Positions 1 to 5,977 are shown, numbered from the stretch's first letter. The stretch: 6,207 bases of DNA from an uncultured Parvularculaceae bacterium (GCA_947259815.1 CAMYNO010000383.1:1-6207); one strand, 5' to 3'. Translations and numbers: made by a program. Notes: a model not told the origin generated them from the letters alone.

Positions 1-56
1 AATGAAGGTTTTAACCGGTCAACTTGTTCGTCACTCAACCAAATCAGATCACTCAT
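1..56 (-). CDS. IS5-family transposase, N-terminal fragment (cut by window edge)
   Basis: Reading from the ATG at 56-54 on the minus strand gives MSDLIWLSDEQVDRLKPS before the window ends. This closely resembles the conserved opening of IS5-family transposases (OrfA or single-ORF type), typically M-S-D-L-x-W-L-[ST]-[DE]-x-Q followed by a P-x-F-P segment. These proteins belong to the DDE transposase superfamily, but the catalytic residues lie outside the window and cannot be checked. An AAAGGAGA ribosome binding site lies 8 bases before the start codon, inside a perfect stem-loop at 57-74. The gene points the same way as tolC, so transcripts running past the tolC stop would enter it. The identification rests on 18 residues and the good start signal. 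Whether the gene is intact cannot be told. Confidence 0.68.
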   Translation of the reverse strand, partial: MSDLIWLSDEQVDRLKPS

Positions 57-74
57 TGCAAAGTCTCCTTTGCA
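57..74 (-). promoter_or_regulatory. Stem-loop enclosing the transposase ribosome binding site
   Basis: On the minus strand the bases read TGCAAAG-GAGA-CTTTGCA directly followed by ATG. The two 7-base arms are perfectly complementary, and the four-base loop GAGA fits the stable GNRA tetraloop class. The Shine-Dalgarno sequence AAGGAGA is split between the 5' arm and the loop, and the start codon touches the 3' arm. Folding in the mRNA would hide the ribosome binding site. Insertion sequences commonly limit transposase translation from transcripts that enter from outside. That role is inferred here; the fold itself is seen in the sequence. Confidence 0.6.
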
Positions 75-123
75 GCCTTGAATCACCGTTCGCATCAGTC
101 CACAAGATTAATAGGTCCTGAGC

Positions 124-127
124 CTAG
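124..127. repeat. Probable IS target site CTAG (one copy of the target duplication)
   Basis: CTAG lies between the presumed IS end and the tolC coding sequence and fits the YTAR target preference known for IS5/IS427 elements. Its TAG on the minus strand is the tolC stop codon. Only one copy is visible, because the second would lie at the far end of the element outside the window. Confidence 0.45.
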
Positions 128-1602
128 TCCGTCGTCGCGTCCGCGGCAAAGGCCTGTAATATCGTGCCGGTCGCCGCGGTGAGTTCGTACTGACTGACGC
201 GCAGGTCGAACTCCGCCTGCGACAGGGCAATCTCCGCCTGCACAAGGTCGCGCTGGCCATCAAGCACGTCGATCACTGTTCGTTGCCCGGCCTCATATTC
301 AAGCTGTAATCCTCTTACGGATTGTTTTGCCGCTTCAATTCCCTGACGGGCGGCGACCCGCTTTACCTCCGCCTGCGCAAGCTGGCGCCAGCTACGGGTT
401 ACGACTTCATCGACATTGAGCGCCGTCTGATCGAGATTGGCCCGCGCCTGACGGACGTTTGCCCGCGCGGAGCGGAGCCCGGCGATGCTACGGCCCTGAT
501 TGAAAATGGGCATGCGCAAGCGCGCGACCAGTTGATACTCTTCGTCTTCCTGGGTCAGTGTCTGGTCGGCGCCGAAGCGCTGAAAGTAACTGCCCTCAAG
601 CGTGACCTTCGGAGCAAAATCGCCGATGGCCGCGCTTTTTGAATGTTTCGCCGCCTTCACCGCAGCCTCAGCCGCATTGACCGACGGGTTCAATTGTTTT
701 GCATGCGCAATCGCGTCCAGCATCGTCGGCGGCGACTTGGTTGAATCATAAGGATCGCTGGCGATTTCCGCCGGCGCCCCATGCCCGACAATACGCCGGT
801 AAGCAGCTTCACTCTCGGCAAGCATCGAGCGGGCCTCGCCAAGGGCGACTTGCGCCTGCGCGCGCCGCGCCGAAGCCTGCTCGACGCCGGTGCGGCCCTG
901 GGCGCCGGCTTCCTGCCGTCTACGGACAATTTCATATTGCCGATTGAGAAGCGATAAATTGCTGACGCGGTGCTTGACAATTTCACGCGCCAACACGACC
1001 GCCGAATGCACGCGCGCCGCCGCCAGCGCCGTTTGCTGGCGCACCGAGGCCAGCGAGAGATCCGCTTCACTCAGGCTGGCCCGCGCGCCGCGAAACCGGT
1101 TAAAGGCCGAAAGCCCTTGCGACACCGGCTGCACAGCCGTCACGCCGAATGTTGTGCCGTCCCGGTCCTGCAGTGTTTGCAGGGAACTGCTGCGCAGGCT
1201 CTCGTCCGCATAGGCGGCCGACACTTCCACATCGGGAAGAAACCCGCCGAGCGCAGCAAATCGGTCCGCCGCTGCAGCGTCGACACGCGATTGCGCGATT
1301 TCGACCTGCGGATTATTGGCAAGCGCCGCCCTAATGGCGTCAGCGACGCGTTCGCCGCCCGACGGCAGAAACTTTTCGCTATCTATCTCTGTCGGTATTT
1401 GCGGGGATTGCGGAGATTGCACCGCCGCGACGACCGAATAAGACTTTGAGTATATGAACGGCTCTGACAAATACGGTTCGAGATATTCCGTCGGGTAGAC
1501 ACTGCCGCGAAACGCAGGCTGTGCGTCATCGCCCGCCCACACGTATGTTGCGGAACCGAAGACCGTCGAGGCGGCAAGAAGTTGACACAACCTTAATAAC
1601 AT
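124..1602 (-). CDS. TolC-family outer membrane efflux/secretion channel protein
   Basis: The 492-residue protein is an outer membrane factor: a trimeric channel that joins inner membrane transporters (RND, ABC or type I secretion) and a periplasmic adaptor to export drugs or proteins. A Sec signal peptide spans residues 1-23 (positive start, hydrophobic core, VWA cleavage site), which supports this start even though no strong Shine-Dalgarno sequence precedes it. Two outer-membrane-efflux repeats follow, each with an alanine-rich helix near an N-P-x-V motif: about 86-270 (NNPQVEIAQSRVDAA, FLPDV) and 295-485 (LNPSVNAAEAAVKAA, FAPKV). The C-terminal G-Q-R-T-V-I-D-V-L-D block at 439-448 and the helix after it are typical of TolC. 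Residues 24-80 form an unusual Tyr/Pro-rich extension with a tandem SPQ. No transporter or adaptor gene is adjacent, so the substrate is unknown. The gene is divergent from hemC, and an IS end abuts its stop codon. Confidence 0.92.
   Translation of the reverse strand: MLLRLCQLLAASTVFGSATYVWAGDDAQPAFRGSVYPTEYLEPYLSEPFIYSKSYSVVAAVQSPQSPQIPTEIDSEKFLPSGGERVADAIRAALANNPQVEIAQSRVDAAAADRFAALGGFLPDVEVSAAYADESLRSSSLQTLQDRDGTTFGVTAVQPVSQGLSAFNRFRGARASLSEADLSLASVRQQTALAAARVHSAVVLAREIVKHRVSNLSLLNRQYEIVRRRQEAGAQGRTGVEQASARRAQAQVALGEARSMLAESEAAYRRIVGHGAPAEIASDPYDSTKSPPTMLDAIAHAKQLNPSVNAAEAAVKAAKHSKSAAIGDFAPKVTLEGSYFQRFGADQTLTQEDEEYQLVARLRMPIFNQGRSIAGLRSARANVRQARANLDQTALNVDEVVTRSWRQLAQAEVKRVAARQGIEAAKQSVRGLQLEYEAGQRTVIDVLDGQRDLVQAEIALSQAEFDLRVSQYELTAATGTILQAFAADATTD
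1401..1418. repeat. Short tandem repeat inside tolC (2 x 9 bp)
   Basis: GCGGGGATT and GCGGAGATT lie head to tail and differ by one base. On the minus strand they encode the doubled SPQ near residues 63-68 of the TolC protein, within the low-complexity linker before the first channel repeat. The unit is a multiple of three, so a change in copy number would keep the frame. Confidence 0.5.
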
Positions 1603-1640
1603 TTACGCAGACCGCTGAAATGAGCACTGAAAATAGACGC

Positions 1641-1646
1641 TTTATA
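1641..1646 (-). promoter_or_regulatory. Possible -10 element for tolC
   Basis: On the minus strand the sequence reads TATAAA, about 40 bases upstream of the tolC start codon, in the most AT-rich part of the spacer. No convincing -35 hexamer lies 16-18 bases further upstream, so this is a weak suggestion based on one hexamer and its position. Confidence 0.25.
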
Positions 1647-1700
1647 GTTAATGCCGCGTATAAGAATGGCGCCGTGCGAAGGCTGAGAAACCGGCGTAAT

Positions 1701-1721
1701 GGCGCGCCTTGGCGGCGCGCC
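1701..1721. repeat. Paired GGCGCGCC inverted repeat in the tolC-hemC spacer
   Basis: Two copies of the 8-base palindrome GGCGCGCC (1701-1708 and 1714-1721) are separated by TTGGC. They can form an 8-bp all-GC stem with a five-base loop on either strand. No T run follows, so it is not a standard intrinsic terminator. It sits midway between the divergent tolC and hemC starts, where it could act as a transcription insulator or protein binding site. The remainder of the 1603-1834 spacer shows only weak promoter-like hexamers. Confidence 0.45.
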
Positions 1722-1834
1722 CAGGGGATAGCGCCACCGTTGCGTTGCTTGTATGGGTCAGATAGCGTTTTCCACCACGGGACGAGCAACGCCCCGGTCA
1801 GCCATCGCCACAACGAAAGACAGTAAGGCAGAAC

Positions 1835-2800
1835 ATGCGCATAGGCACCCGTTCAAGCGCCATGGCGCTCGCGCAGACCGATGATATCGCCGCCGCATAC
1901 CGCGCCGCCCATCCTGATGCGCCGGTCGAAATTGTCCGGTTTTCGCCGCGCGGGGATCGCGATCAGGTTTCGAAACTGGAAGTCCATGGCGGCAAAGGCG
2001 GCGCCTTCGTCGCCGAGATCCGTGACGCAATGCGCGACACACGCCTCGACGCGGCCATGCACTCGTTAAAAGACATGCCCGGCGATGAAGAAACGCCGGG
2101 GCTGGTCATCGGCGCCTATATGAAGCGGGAAGCCGTCGAAGATGCGCTGGTGCTGCGCAAGGGCTTATCCTTTGAAGCGTTTCAAAGCGACGGCGGCAAA
2201 GGGCTTAAGATCGGCACGAATTCGGTTCGCCGCAAAGCGCTATTGGCGCGGCTTTATCCGAATGCGGATGTAATCCACTATCGCGGCGCAGCCGATACGC
2301 GCATCAAGAAACTCGACGAAGGCGCCATGCAACGGCTTCCGGGCGGCGGCGAAGTCGGGCCCGCCGATGCGCTGATCATGGCTCGCTGCGGTCTTGAACG
2401 CGTCGGGCTCGCCCATCGCATCGCCCATATATTTTCCGCCGATGAGTTACCGCCCGCCGCCGGACAGGGAATCGTCGCCGTGGAATGTCGCGCTGGCGAC
2501 TTTCATATCCGCGACATGCTGAGCGCTATCAACGATGACGCGTCTGAGGCGGCGGGGCTCGCGGAACGTGAATTACTCTGGATCATGAACGGACATTGCA
2601 ACGCGCCGATCGCCGCTTATGCGCACTGCGATGAGAATACGCTGTCGCTCTATGGCGCGGTTATGTCGGAAGATGGAACGGAATTACTGGAGGCGAAAAG
2701 CGAAGGCCCGCGAGATCGCCCGCGCGAGATTGGACGCAAGGTCGGTCTTGCGCTCTTGAACGACGGCGCGGCGCGGTTGATCGACCTCTCTCGCCCATAA
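1835..2800 (+). CDS. hemC: Hydroxymethylbilane synthase (porphobilinogen deaminase)
   Basis: This cytoplasmic enzyme joins four porphobilinogen molecules into hydroxymethylbilane, the linear tetrapyrrole that leads to haem, using a covalently bound dipyrromethane cofactor. The 321-residue protein opens with RIGTRSSAMALAQ, the family's usual beginning, and AAGG lies 6 bases before the ATG, so the start is secure. Visible motifs are GGKG (52-55), HSLKDMP with catalytic Asp80, TNSVRRK with Arg132/133, RGAADTR with Arg150/156, AAGQGIVAVECR (208-219), and the cofactor-attachment Cys255 in NGHCNAPIA. Two features are odd. His254 replaces the small residue normally before the cysteine, and about 12 extra residues (roughly 166-177) follow KLDEG compared with the E. 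coli enzyme. The gene stands alone: no hemD, tsaD or other haem gene is adjacent. Loss of activity is unlikely because all core residues are present. Confidence 0.95.
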   Translation: MRIGTRSSAMALAQTDDIAAAYRAAHPDAPVEIVRFSPRGDRDQVSKLEVHGGKGGAFVAEIRDAMRDTRLDAAMHSLKDMPGDEETPGLVIGAYMKREAVEDALVLRKGLSFEAFQSDGGKGLKIGTNSVRRKALLARLYPNADVIHYRGAADTRIKKLDEGAMQRLPGGGEVGPADALIMARCGLERVGLAHRIAHIFSADELPPAAGQGIVAVECRAGDFHIRDMLSAINDDASEAAGLAERELLWIMNGHCNAPIAAYAHCDENTLSLYGAVMSEDGTELLEAKSEGPRDRPREIGRKVGLALLNDGAARLIDLSRP

Positions 2801-2836
2801 AAAAATCGCCGGCGCGCGCAACGCCGACGATTTATT
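2799..2836. terminator. Bidirectional intrinsic terminator between hemC and csp
   Basis: Arms at 2803-2814 and 2822-2833 form a 12-bp stem with one C-A mismatch (2809/2827) around a seven-base loop, rich in GC at the top. On the minus strand it is followed by seven T residues (2805-2799), a strong terminator for the csp gene. On the plus strand it is followed by a weaker TTTATT tract and can serve hemC. The A run overlaps the hemC stop codon, so the two convergent genes share one compact element. Confidence 0.8.
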
Positions 2837-2858
2837 GAATTCCTAATACCGAAACCGG

Positions 2859-3062
2859 TTATTCGACTTTGAGGTTTGCCGCAGACGACTTGCCGCGTTG
2901 ATCGGCGATTTCGTATGAGACTTTCTGGCCTTCATTCAGACCCTGCAGACCGGCGGCCTGAACAGCGGTGATATGGACAAACACGTCCTTGCCGCCGTCG
3001 TCCGGCTCAATAAAGCCGTAACCCTTTGTTGCATTGAACCATTTCACTGTGCCTGATGCCAT
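2859..3062 (-). CDS. CspA-family cold-shock protein
   Basis: This 67-residue protein is a single OB-fold cold-shock domain that binds single-stranded RNA and DNA and typically acts as an RNA chaperone or antiterminator in the cytoplasm. It begins [18 protein letters not shown], with the RNP1 motif KGYGFI at about 13-18 and the RNP2 motif VFVHI at about 27-31. The length is normal for the family. A strong AAAGGAGA ribosome binding site (around 3072-3079) lies about 10 bases before the ATG. The gene is transcribed alone, with its own likely promoter in the 236-bp upstream spacer and a strong terminator downstream. Whether it is cold-induced or constitutive cannot be told, since alphaproteobacteria usually carry several such paralogues; no specific csp letter is assigned. 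Confidence 0.95.
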   Translation of the reverse strand: MASGTVKWFNATKGYGFIEPDDGGKDVFVHITAVQAAGLQGLNEGQKVSYEIADQRGKSSAANLKVE

Positions 3063-3191
3063 TGATTGAGATCTCCTTTAATGGCGATGCCAGCCCGCAA
3101 GCCAGCGGAAGGCAACCATGTCTTGGAGGTCTTCAGTCGGCTGGCCGTCGGCAAGTCACGAAAAAATCGGCCAAAACAAAGTCGCGGCGGC

Positions 3192-3220
3192 ACTTAAGCC
3201 GGCCCAAAGCGGCCCGTCAA
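3192..3220 (-). promoter_or_regulatory. Putative sigma-70 promoter of the cold-shock gene
   Basis: On the minus strand TTGACG (3220-3215, five of six consensus bases) is followed after 17 bases by TTAAGT (3197-3192, three of six). Transcription would begin near 3185, giving a leader of about 120 bases before the csp start codon. Long structured leaders are typical of cold-shock mRNAs. The -35 box and spacing are good, but the -10 box is weak. Confidence 0.45.
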
Positions 3221-3227
3221 GCGCAAA

Positions 3228-3238
3228 TCCTTTAAGGA
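3228..3238. promoter_or_regulatory. Palindrome upstream of the csp -35 box
   Basis: TCCTT-T-AAGGA is a perfect 5+5 palindrome around one central base, flanked by AT-rich sequence, 7 bases upstream of the putative csp -35 hexamer. It could be an operator, and the AT-rich flank could serve as an UP-like element. No regulator can be named. Confidence 0.25.
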
Positions 3239-3259
3239 AAATTTACTTGAATAACGCCG

Positions 3260-3285
3260 CTTTACCAGTCCAGGGACAGTAAAAG
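3260..3285 (-). terminator. Weak hairpin downstream of the beta-helix gene
   Basis: Just past the stop codon of the beta-helix gene, the minus strand can fold CTTT(T)AC...GTC around CCTG with GAC...GTAAAG, about nine base pairs with a bulge and an internal loop. No T run follows, so it would be at best a poor or Rho-assisted terminator or a 3'-end stabiliser for the presumed three-gene transcript. Confidence 0.25.
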
Positions 3286-3298
3286 CTCCGTAGCCAAA

Positions 3299-4195
3299 TC
3301 AATAGTCGGCGCGGACTTCCGAATAGTCGAGAGAAGCGCCGTTTTCATTGGTGATTTCGTTATCAAAAACAATTGGATGGAGCTTGGTGTCATTGCGCAA
3401 AAAGCGCGCCCCGTGGCGGCGGATGACAATTTTGTTGCCGGTGATCTTCAAAGATACCGGCTTGCCGCCGCGTGAATTATCGTAATTGATCATTGTGATG
3501 TTATCCGCATCAGCCGCCTGAATGATCATATTGCCAACAATCGTCGCACGTCCGCCTTTGGACAAATCAATGGCGTAACTTGTCCGACCATCGGCATCGT
3601 CGAGGCGCGTATTTGTAACCGAGGTTTCGTCGGCAAGCGATTTGATGTGATGGCCAATGCGCGTGCCGACAAATTCGCTATCGTCGATTTCCAGCGTCGC
3701 CGCGCGCAGAACATAAATACCGTGAGAGTAGCCGTCGCCATGGCCATTGCGGTGAAATTTTGAACCGGAAATTTTTATGACCCCATAGCGGTCGCCGGTC
3801 GACAGGATTGCATTCTCATTATCGTCGAACCTGCAATCCACAATCGTCAGATTGAGACCGTCATTGCGAATGCCCGCACCGTTCAAATCCGGGGAGCGCG
3901 CATCGCGAAAGGTGATGTTCTCCACGCCCAGCGAAACGCCCGGCAGAGGATTTAAAAGCCCCTTTTCAATGGATCGTGACGAATGAAAAACGACCTCGCC
4001 CTCGCCCCGCAGTGTCAGGTCCTTGCGGATTTTAAGATCGGCAATGTCATAGGCGCCGGCGGCGACGACAATCTCGTCCCCGTTCTTGGCGTTGCGAACA
4101 ACCCGCTTCAGCCCATCGGCGCTCGCAACATATGTTGCGGCCATCGCCGGGGCGGAGAAGAAACATAAAAAGGCAATTACGATCAGTCTGACCAT
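3299..4195 (-). CDS. Secreted right-handed parallel beta-helix protein
   Basis: The 298-residue protein begins with a clear Sec signal peptide: Arg3, a hydrophobic core at 4-14, and cleavage after AMA at about residue 19. It should therefore be periplasmic or secreted. The mature part repeats short beta-strand and turn units ending in N/D-rich turns, such as LTIVDCRFDDNENAI (116-130), IKISGSKFHRN (140-150), LEIDDSEFVGT (168-178) and LKITGNKI (249-256). This is the pattern of pectate-lyase-like or NosD-like beta-helix proteins, many of which bind or cleave polysaccharide. No catalytic signature can be assigned, so the activity is unknown. GGGAGG lies 7 bases before the ATG. The gene follows the DsbA-like gene by 30 bp on the same strand and is probably the last gene of a three-gene operon. 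Confidence 0.82.
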   Translation of the reverse strand: MVRLIVIAFLCFFSAPAMAATYVASADGLKRVVRNAKNGDEIVVAAGAYDIADLKIRKDLTLRGEGEVVFHSSRSIEKGLLNPLPGVSLGVENITFRDARSPDLNGAGIRNDGLNLTIVDCRFDDNENAILSTGDRYGVIKISGSKFHRNGHGDGYSHGIYVLRAATLEIDDSEFVGTRIGHHIKSLADETSVTNTRLDDADGRTSYAIDLSKGGRATIVGNMIIQAADADNITMINYDNSRGGKPVSLKITGNKIVIRRHGARFLRNDTKLHPIVFDNEITNENGASLDYSEVRADY

Positions 4196-4202
4196 GGGTC
4201 GG

Positions 4203-4225
4203 CCTCCCGCGCGGGATTTGCGCGC
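4203..4225 (-). promoter_or_regulatory. Intercistronic hairpin next to the beta-helix gene's ribosome binding site
   Basis: The 30-bp gap after the DsbA-like gene contains CGCGC-AAATCCC-GCGCG on the minus strand, followed at once by the GGGAGG ribosome binding site (4208-4203). The overlapping palindrome CCCGCGCGGG (4206-4215) partly covers that site. A GC stem here could modulate translation or mRNA stability of the last gene. This is an inference from the sequence only. Confidence 0.3.
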
Positions 4226-4903
4226 CTATCCGGCGTGCTGCAAATCTCTGGCCGCTTGGCGAAACGCCTGGGCCATGCGGTCCGGCAGCATAGCGCCCGA
4301 GAAGCCGTCGCGTTCGTTAATGATAAATGTCGGCACACCAGAGACACCGGCGCGCCGGAACGCCTCCGCTTCCGCGAGAATCGTATTTTTTGACTGCGGA
4401 TTATTCAGATCGCGCCGGGCATTTTCCGTATCAAGGCCTGCCTCATCGGCAATCGAGACCAGGACATCGTCTTCGCCAATATCGGCGCCTTCGTCCCAAT
4501 ATGCGCCATACAAGCGCTCAACCAGTCGTTCCTGCGCGCCGTCGAAATGCGCCAGACGGATCAACTGATGGGCCTTGACCGTATTGGGAATGCGCGTCGG
4601 CACGGCGGGATCGAATTTGAATCCGGCGCCAAGCGCGGCGGCTTTCAACTGCATGGCCCCCTGCTCGCGCTGCGCTTCGTCAGGAAATTTTTTGGCGTAG
4701 TAAGCTGCGCGGTCGACGCCGCCAGCCGGCGTGTCCGGGTTCAGCATATAGGCGCGCATACGCGGCAATATCTGGAATTCGTCGTTGAGCCGGTCACGCG
4801 CCAGTTGAAATGCTTTGAACCCGACATAGCACCATGGGCAAACTGGGTCCGAAACGATATCTATGAGCAGCCGCGGGCGTGCTGCGTTTGCTTCTTCATT
4901 CAT
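4226..4903 (-). CDS. DsbA-family (FrnE-type) thiol oxidoreductase, cytoplasmic
   Basis: The 225-residue protein is a thioredoxin-fold protein of the DsbA/FrnE group. The redox motif C22-P-W-C25 follows the first strand (LLIDIVSDPVCPWCYVG), an inserted helical domain covers about 60-160, and the cis-proline motif GVSGVPTFI (Pro191) precedes the last strands. The block RAYMLNPDTP (50-59) is typical of FrnE-like members. There is no signal peptide, so it probably works in the cytoplasm in thiol-disulfide exchange or isomerisation, and some relatives are linked to oxidative stress. Its substrate is unknown. A GGAAGG-like ribosome binding site lies about 9 bases before the ATG. The gene lies 57 bp after the patatin-like gene and 30 bp before the beta-helix gene on the same strand, with no terminator in either gap, so co-transcription is likely. 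2-Hydroxychromene-2-carboxylate isomerases share the fold, but the intact CPWC motif argues for a redox enzyme. Confidence 0.9.
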   Translation of the reverse strand: MNEEANAARPRLLIDIVSDPVCPWCYVGFKAFQLARDRLNDEFQILPRMRAYMLNPDTPAGGVDRAAYYAKKFPDEAQREQGAMQLKAAALGAGFKFDPAVPTRIPNTVKAHQLIRLAHFDGAQERLVERLYGAYWDEGADIGEDDVLVSIADEAGLDTENARRDLNNPQSKNTILAEAEAFRRAGVSGVPTFIINERDGFSGAMLPDRMAQAFRQAARDLQHAG

Positions 4904-4960
4904 CGTCGAGCGCCTTCCGCAATGATCTTAGACAATGCGCGGCGGGAAAGCGACCTTGCC

Positions 4961-5977
4961 CTAGCCGGCAATGCGCGCACCATCGGTATAGCGCGCATGC
5001 TTTGCCGCAAGAAAACTTTCCGCCGCCTCCACGCCGCGTCGCATGAGATCGCTGACTAGGCGCCGGCCGGGACGTGCGCTCATTTTTGGCGCGCTCGGAT
5101 CACCAGACAAATCTATTTCTTCAACCCGGCCCTCTCCCCGTCGGGCAATACGCGTCAGTTCTTCCTCGGTGGGCCGCGCGAACGCCAGCCTTGCCAGATA
5201 GGAATCTATATCGCTGGCGGAACGCGGCGCGTTTACGGCGCCGGCGCGGATCAACCGGACGAGGACAACGCTCGCCCCGCCATCGCCTAATAACGGTTCG
5301 ATCGGCGGATTGCTGGTAAACCCGCCATCCCAATAGCGCTCGCCATCTATCTCAATCGCACCGTGCAACATCGGCAGGCAAGCAGAGGCCAGCAACGCGT
5401 CCGTCGTAATTTCCTCATTGCGAAATATGCGCGCTGACGCCGTTCGGATATTGGTGGCGGAAATGAAAAGCCGGGGCGCATCGGCCTGCTTTAAAGCATC
5501 CGTATCCACGTGGTTTTCAACAATTGCCCGCAACGGATTCCTACCGAACGCCGCGGCGCTCTGGCGGACGCCCTCGCCAAGCGAACGCGTCCACATATTG
5601 TTCTGCACACCAATTAAGGCGGGCGCCATCAGCAGCGAGGCGGTGTCTGACGCCGCAGATACATCATCCCAAAACGCCGAAAGCGCATGCTCGGCGCCGC
5701 GGCGTCCACCCGCTGCAAAGCCGGTGGTAAACACGGCCGCATTTAACGCGCCGGCGGATGCACCGCTCATGGCGCCAATGCGCAAGCCGCGTTCTTTCGA
5801 CAAGCGAATAAGCGCCCCGGCCGTGAAGGCCCCAAGCGCGCCGCCGCCCTGTAACGCCAGATTGACGGTTTGCGCCGGCGTGCGCTGCGCAAACTCGCGG
5901 CGGGCCCTGAGATACGCCAGGCGCATCATCCGGGTCGCCGTACTGGCGCGCCCTGATCTTGGATGGGACATAGACAT
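4961..5977 (-). CDS. Patatin-like phospholipase family protein
   Basis: The 338-residue protein is a patatin-fold serine acyl hydrolase. Its motifs are the oxyanion glycine loop LQGGGALGAF (42-51), the nucleophile elbow G-A-S-A-G with Ser74, and D-G-G with catalytic Asp217 (YWDGGFTSNPP). The linking block TTDALLASACLPML (191-204) is typical of alphaproteobacterial members. There is no signal peptide, so it should act in the cytoplasm on lipid esters. Relatives often neighbour 3-hydroxybutyrate dehydrogenase genes, and some intracellular polyhydroxybutyrate depolymerases have a patatin-like lipase box, so a storage-polymer role is possible but unproven. The longest start is given; GAGG touches that ATG but lies 6 bases before an in-frame ATG at 5971, which is the more likely start (336 residues). 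It is the first gene of a likely operon with the DsbA-like and beta-helix genes. Confidence 0.9.
   Translation of the reverse strand: MSMSHPRSGRASTATRMMRLAYLRARREFAQRTPAQTVNLALQGGGALGAFTAGALIRLSKERGLRIGAMSGASAGALNAAVFTTGFAAGGRRGAEHALSAFWDDVSAASDTASLLMAPALIGVQNNMWTRSLGEGVRQSAAAFGRNPLRAIVENHVDTDALKQADAPRLFISATNIRTASARIFRNEEITTDALLASACLPMLHGAIEIDGERYWDGGFTSNPPIEPLLGDGGASVVLVRLIRAGAVNAPRSASDIDSYLARLAFARPTEEELTRIARRGEGRVEEIDLSGDPSAPKMSARPGRRLVSDLMRRGVEAAESFLAAKHARYTDGARIAG

Larger units (their letters stand above)
1..123 (-). mobile_element. End of an IS5-family insertion sequence (partial, runs off the left edge)
   Basis: This stretch holds the start of an IS5-type transposase gene (from 56 leftwards) and about 67 bases between that start codon and the probable element end. 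Read inwards on the minus strand from position 123, the end begins GCTCAGGACCTATTAATC, which has the look of IS5-family (IS427-like) terminal repeats as I remember them. The flanking bases 124-127 are CTAG, matching the YTAR-type target preference of IS5/IS427 elements. The other end and the second copy of the target duplication lie outside the window, so the exact boundary (123 or 124) and the subgroup are inferred. The rest of the element extends left beyond base 1. Confidence 0.62.

Noticed and set aside
322..1449. Several plus-strand open frames (322-642, 699-947, 890-1213, 970-1449) opposite tolC
   Set aside because: They are antisense to a clear TolC gene, are rich in Arg, Ala and Pro with no recognisable motif, and have no convincing ribosome binding sites. 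They are shadows of GC-rich coding sequence.
1740..1768. TTGCGT with TAGCGT 17 bases later as a hemC promoter
   Set aside because: The -10 candidate matches only three of six consensus bases and the -35 is ordinary, so it is no better than expected by chance.
1526..1826. Open frames on both strands across the tolC-hemC spacer
   Set aside because: They overlap known gene starts, have biased Arg-rich translations and lack start signals.
4547..5059. Plus-strand open frame of 170 codons crossing the patatin-DsbA junction
   Set aside because: It overlaps the coding sequence of two convincing minus-strand genes and has no recognisable domain or ribosome binding site.
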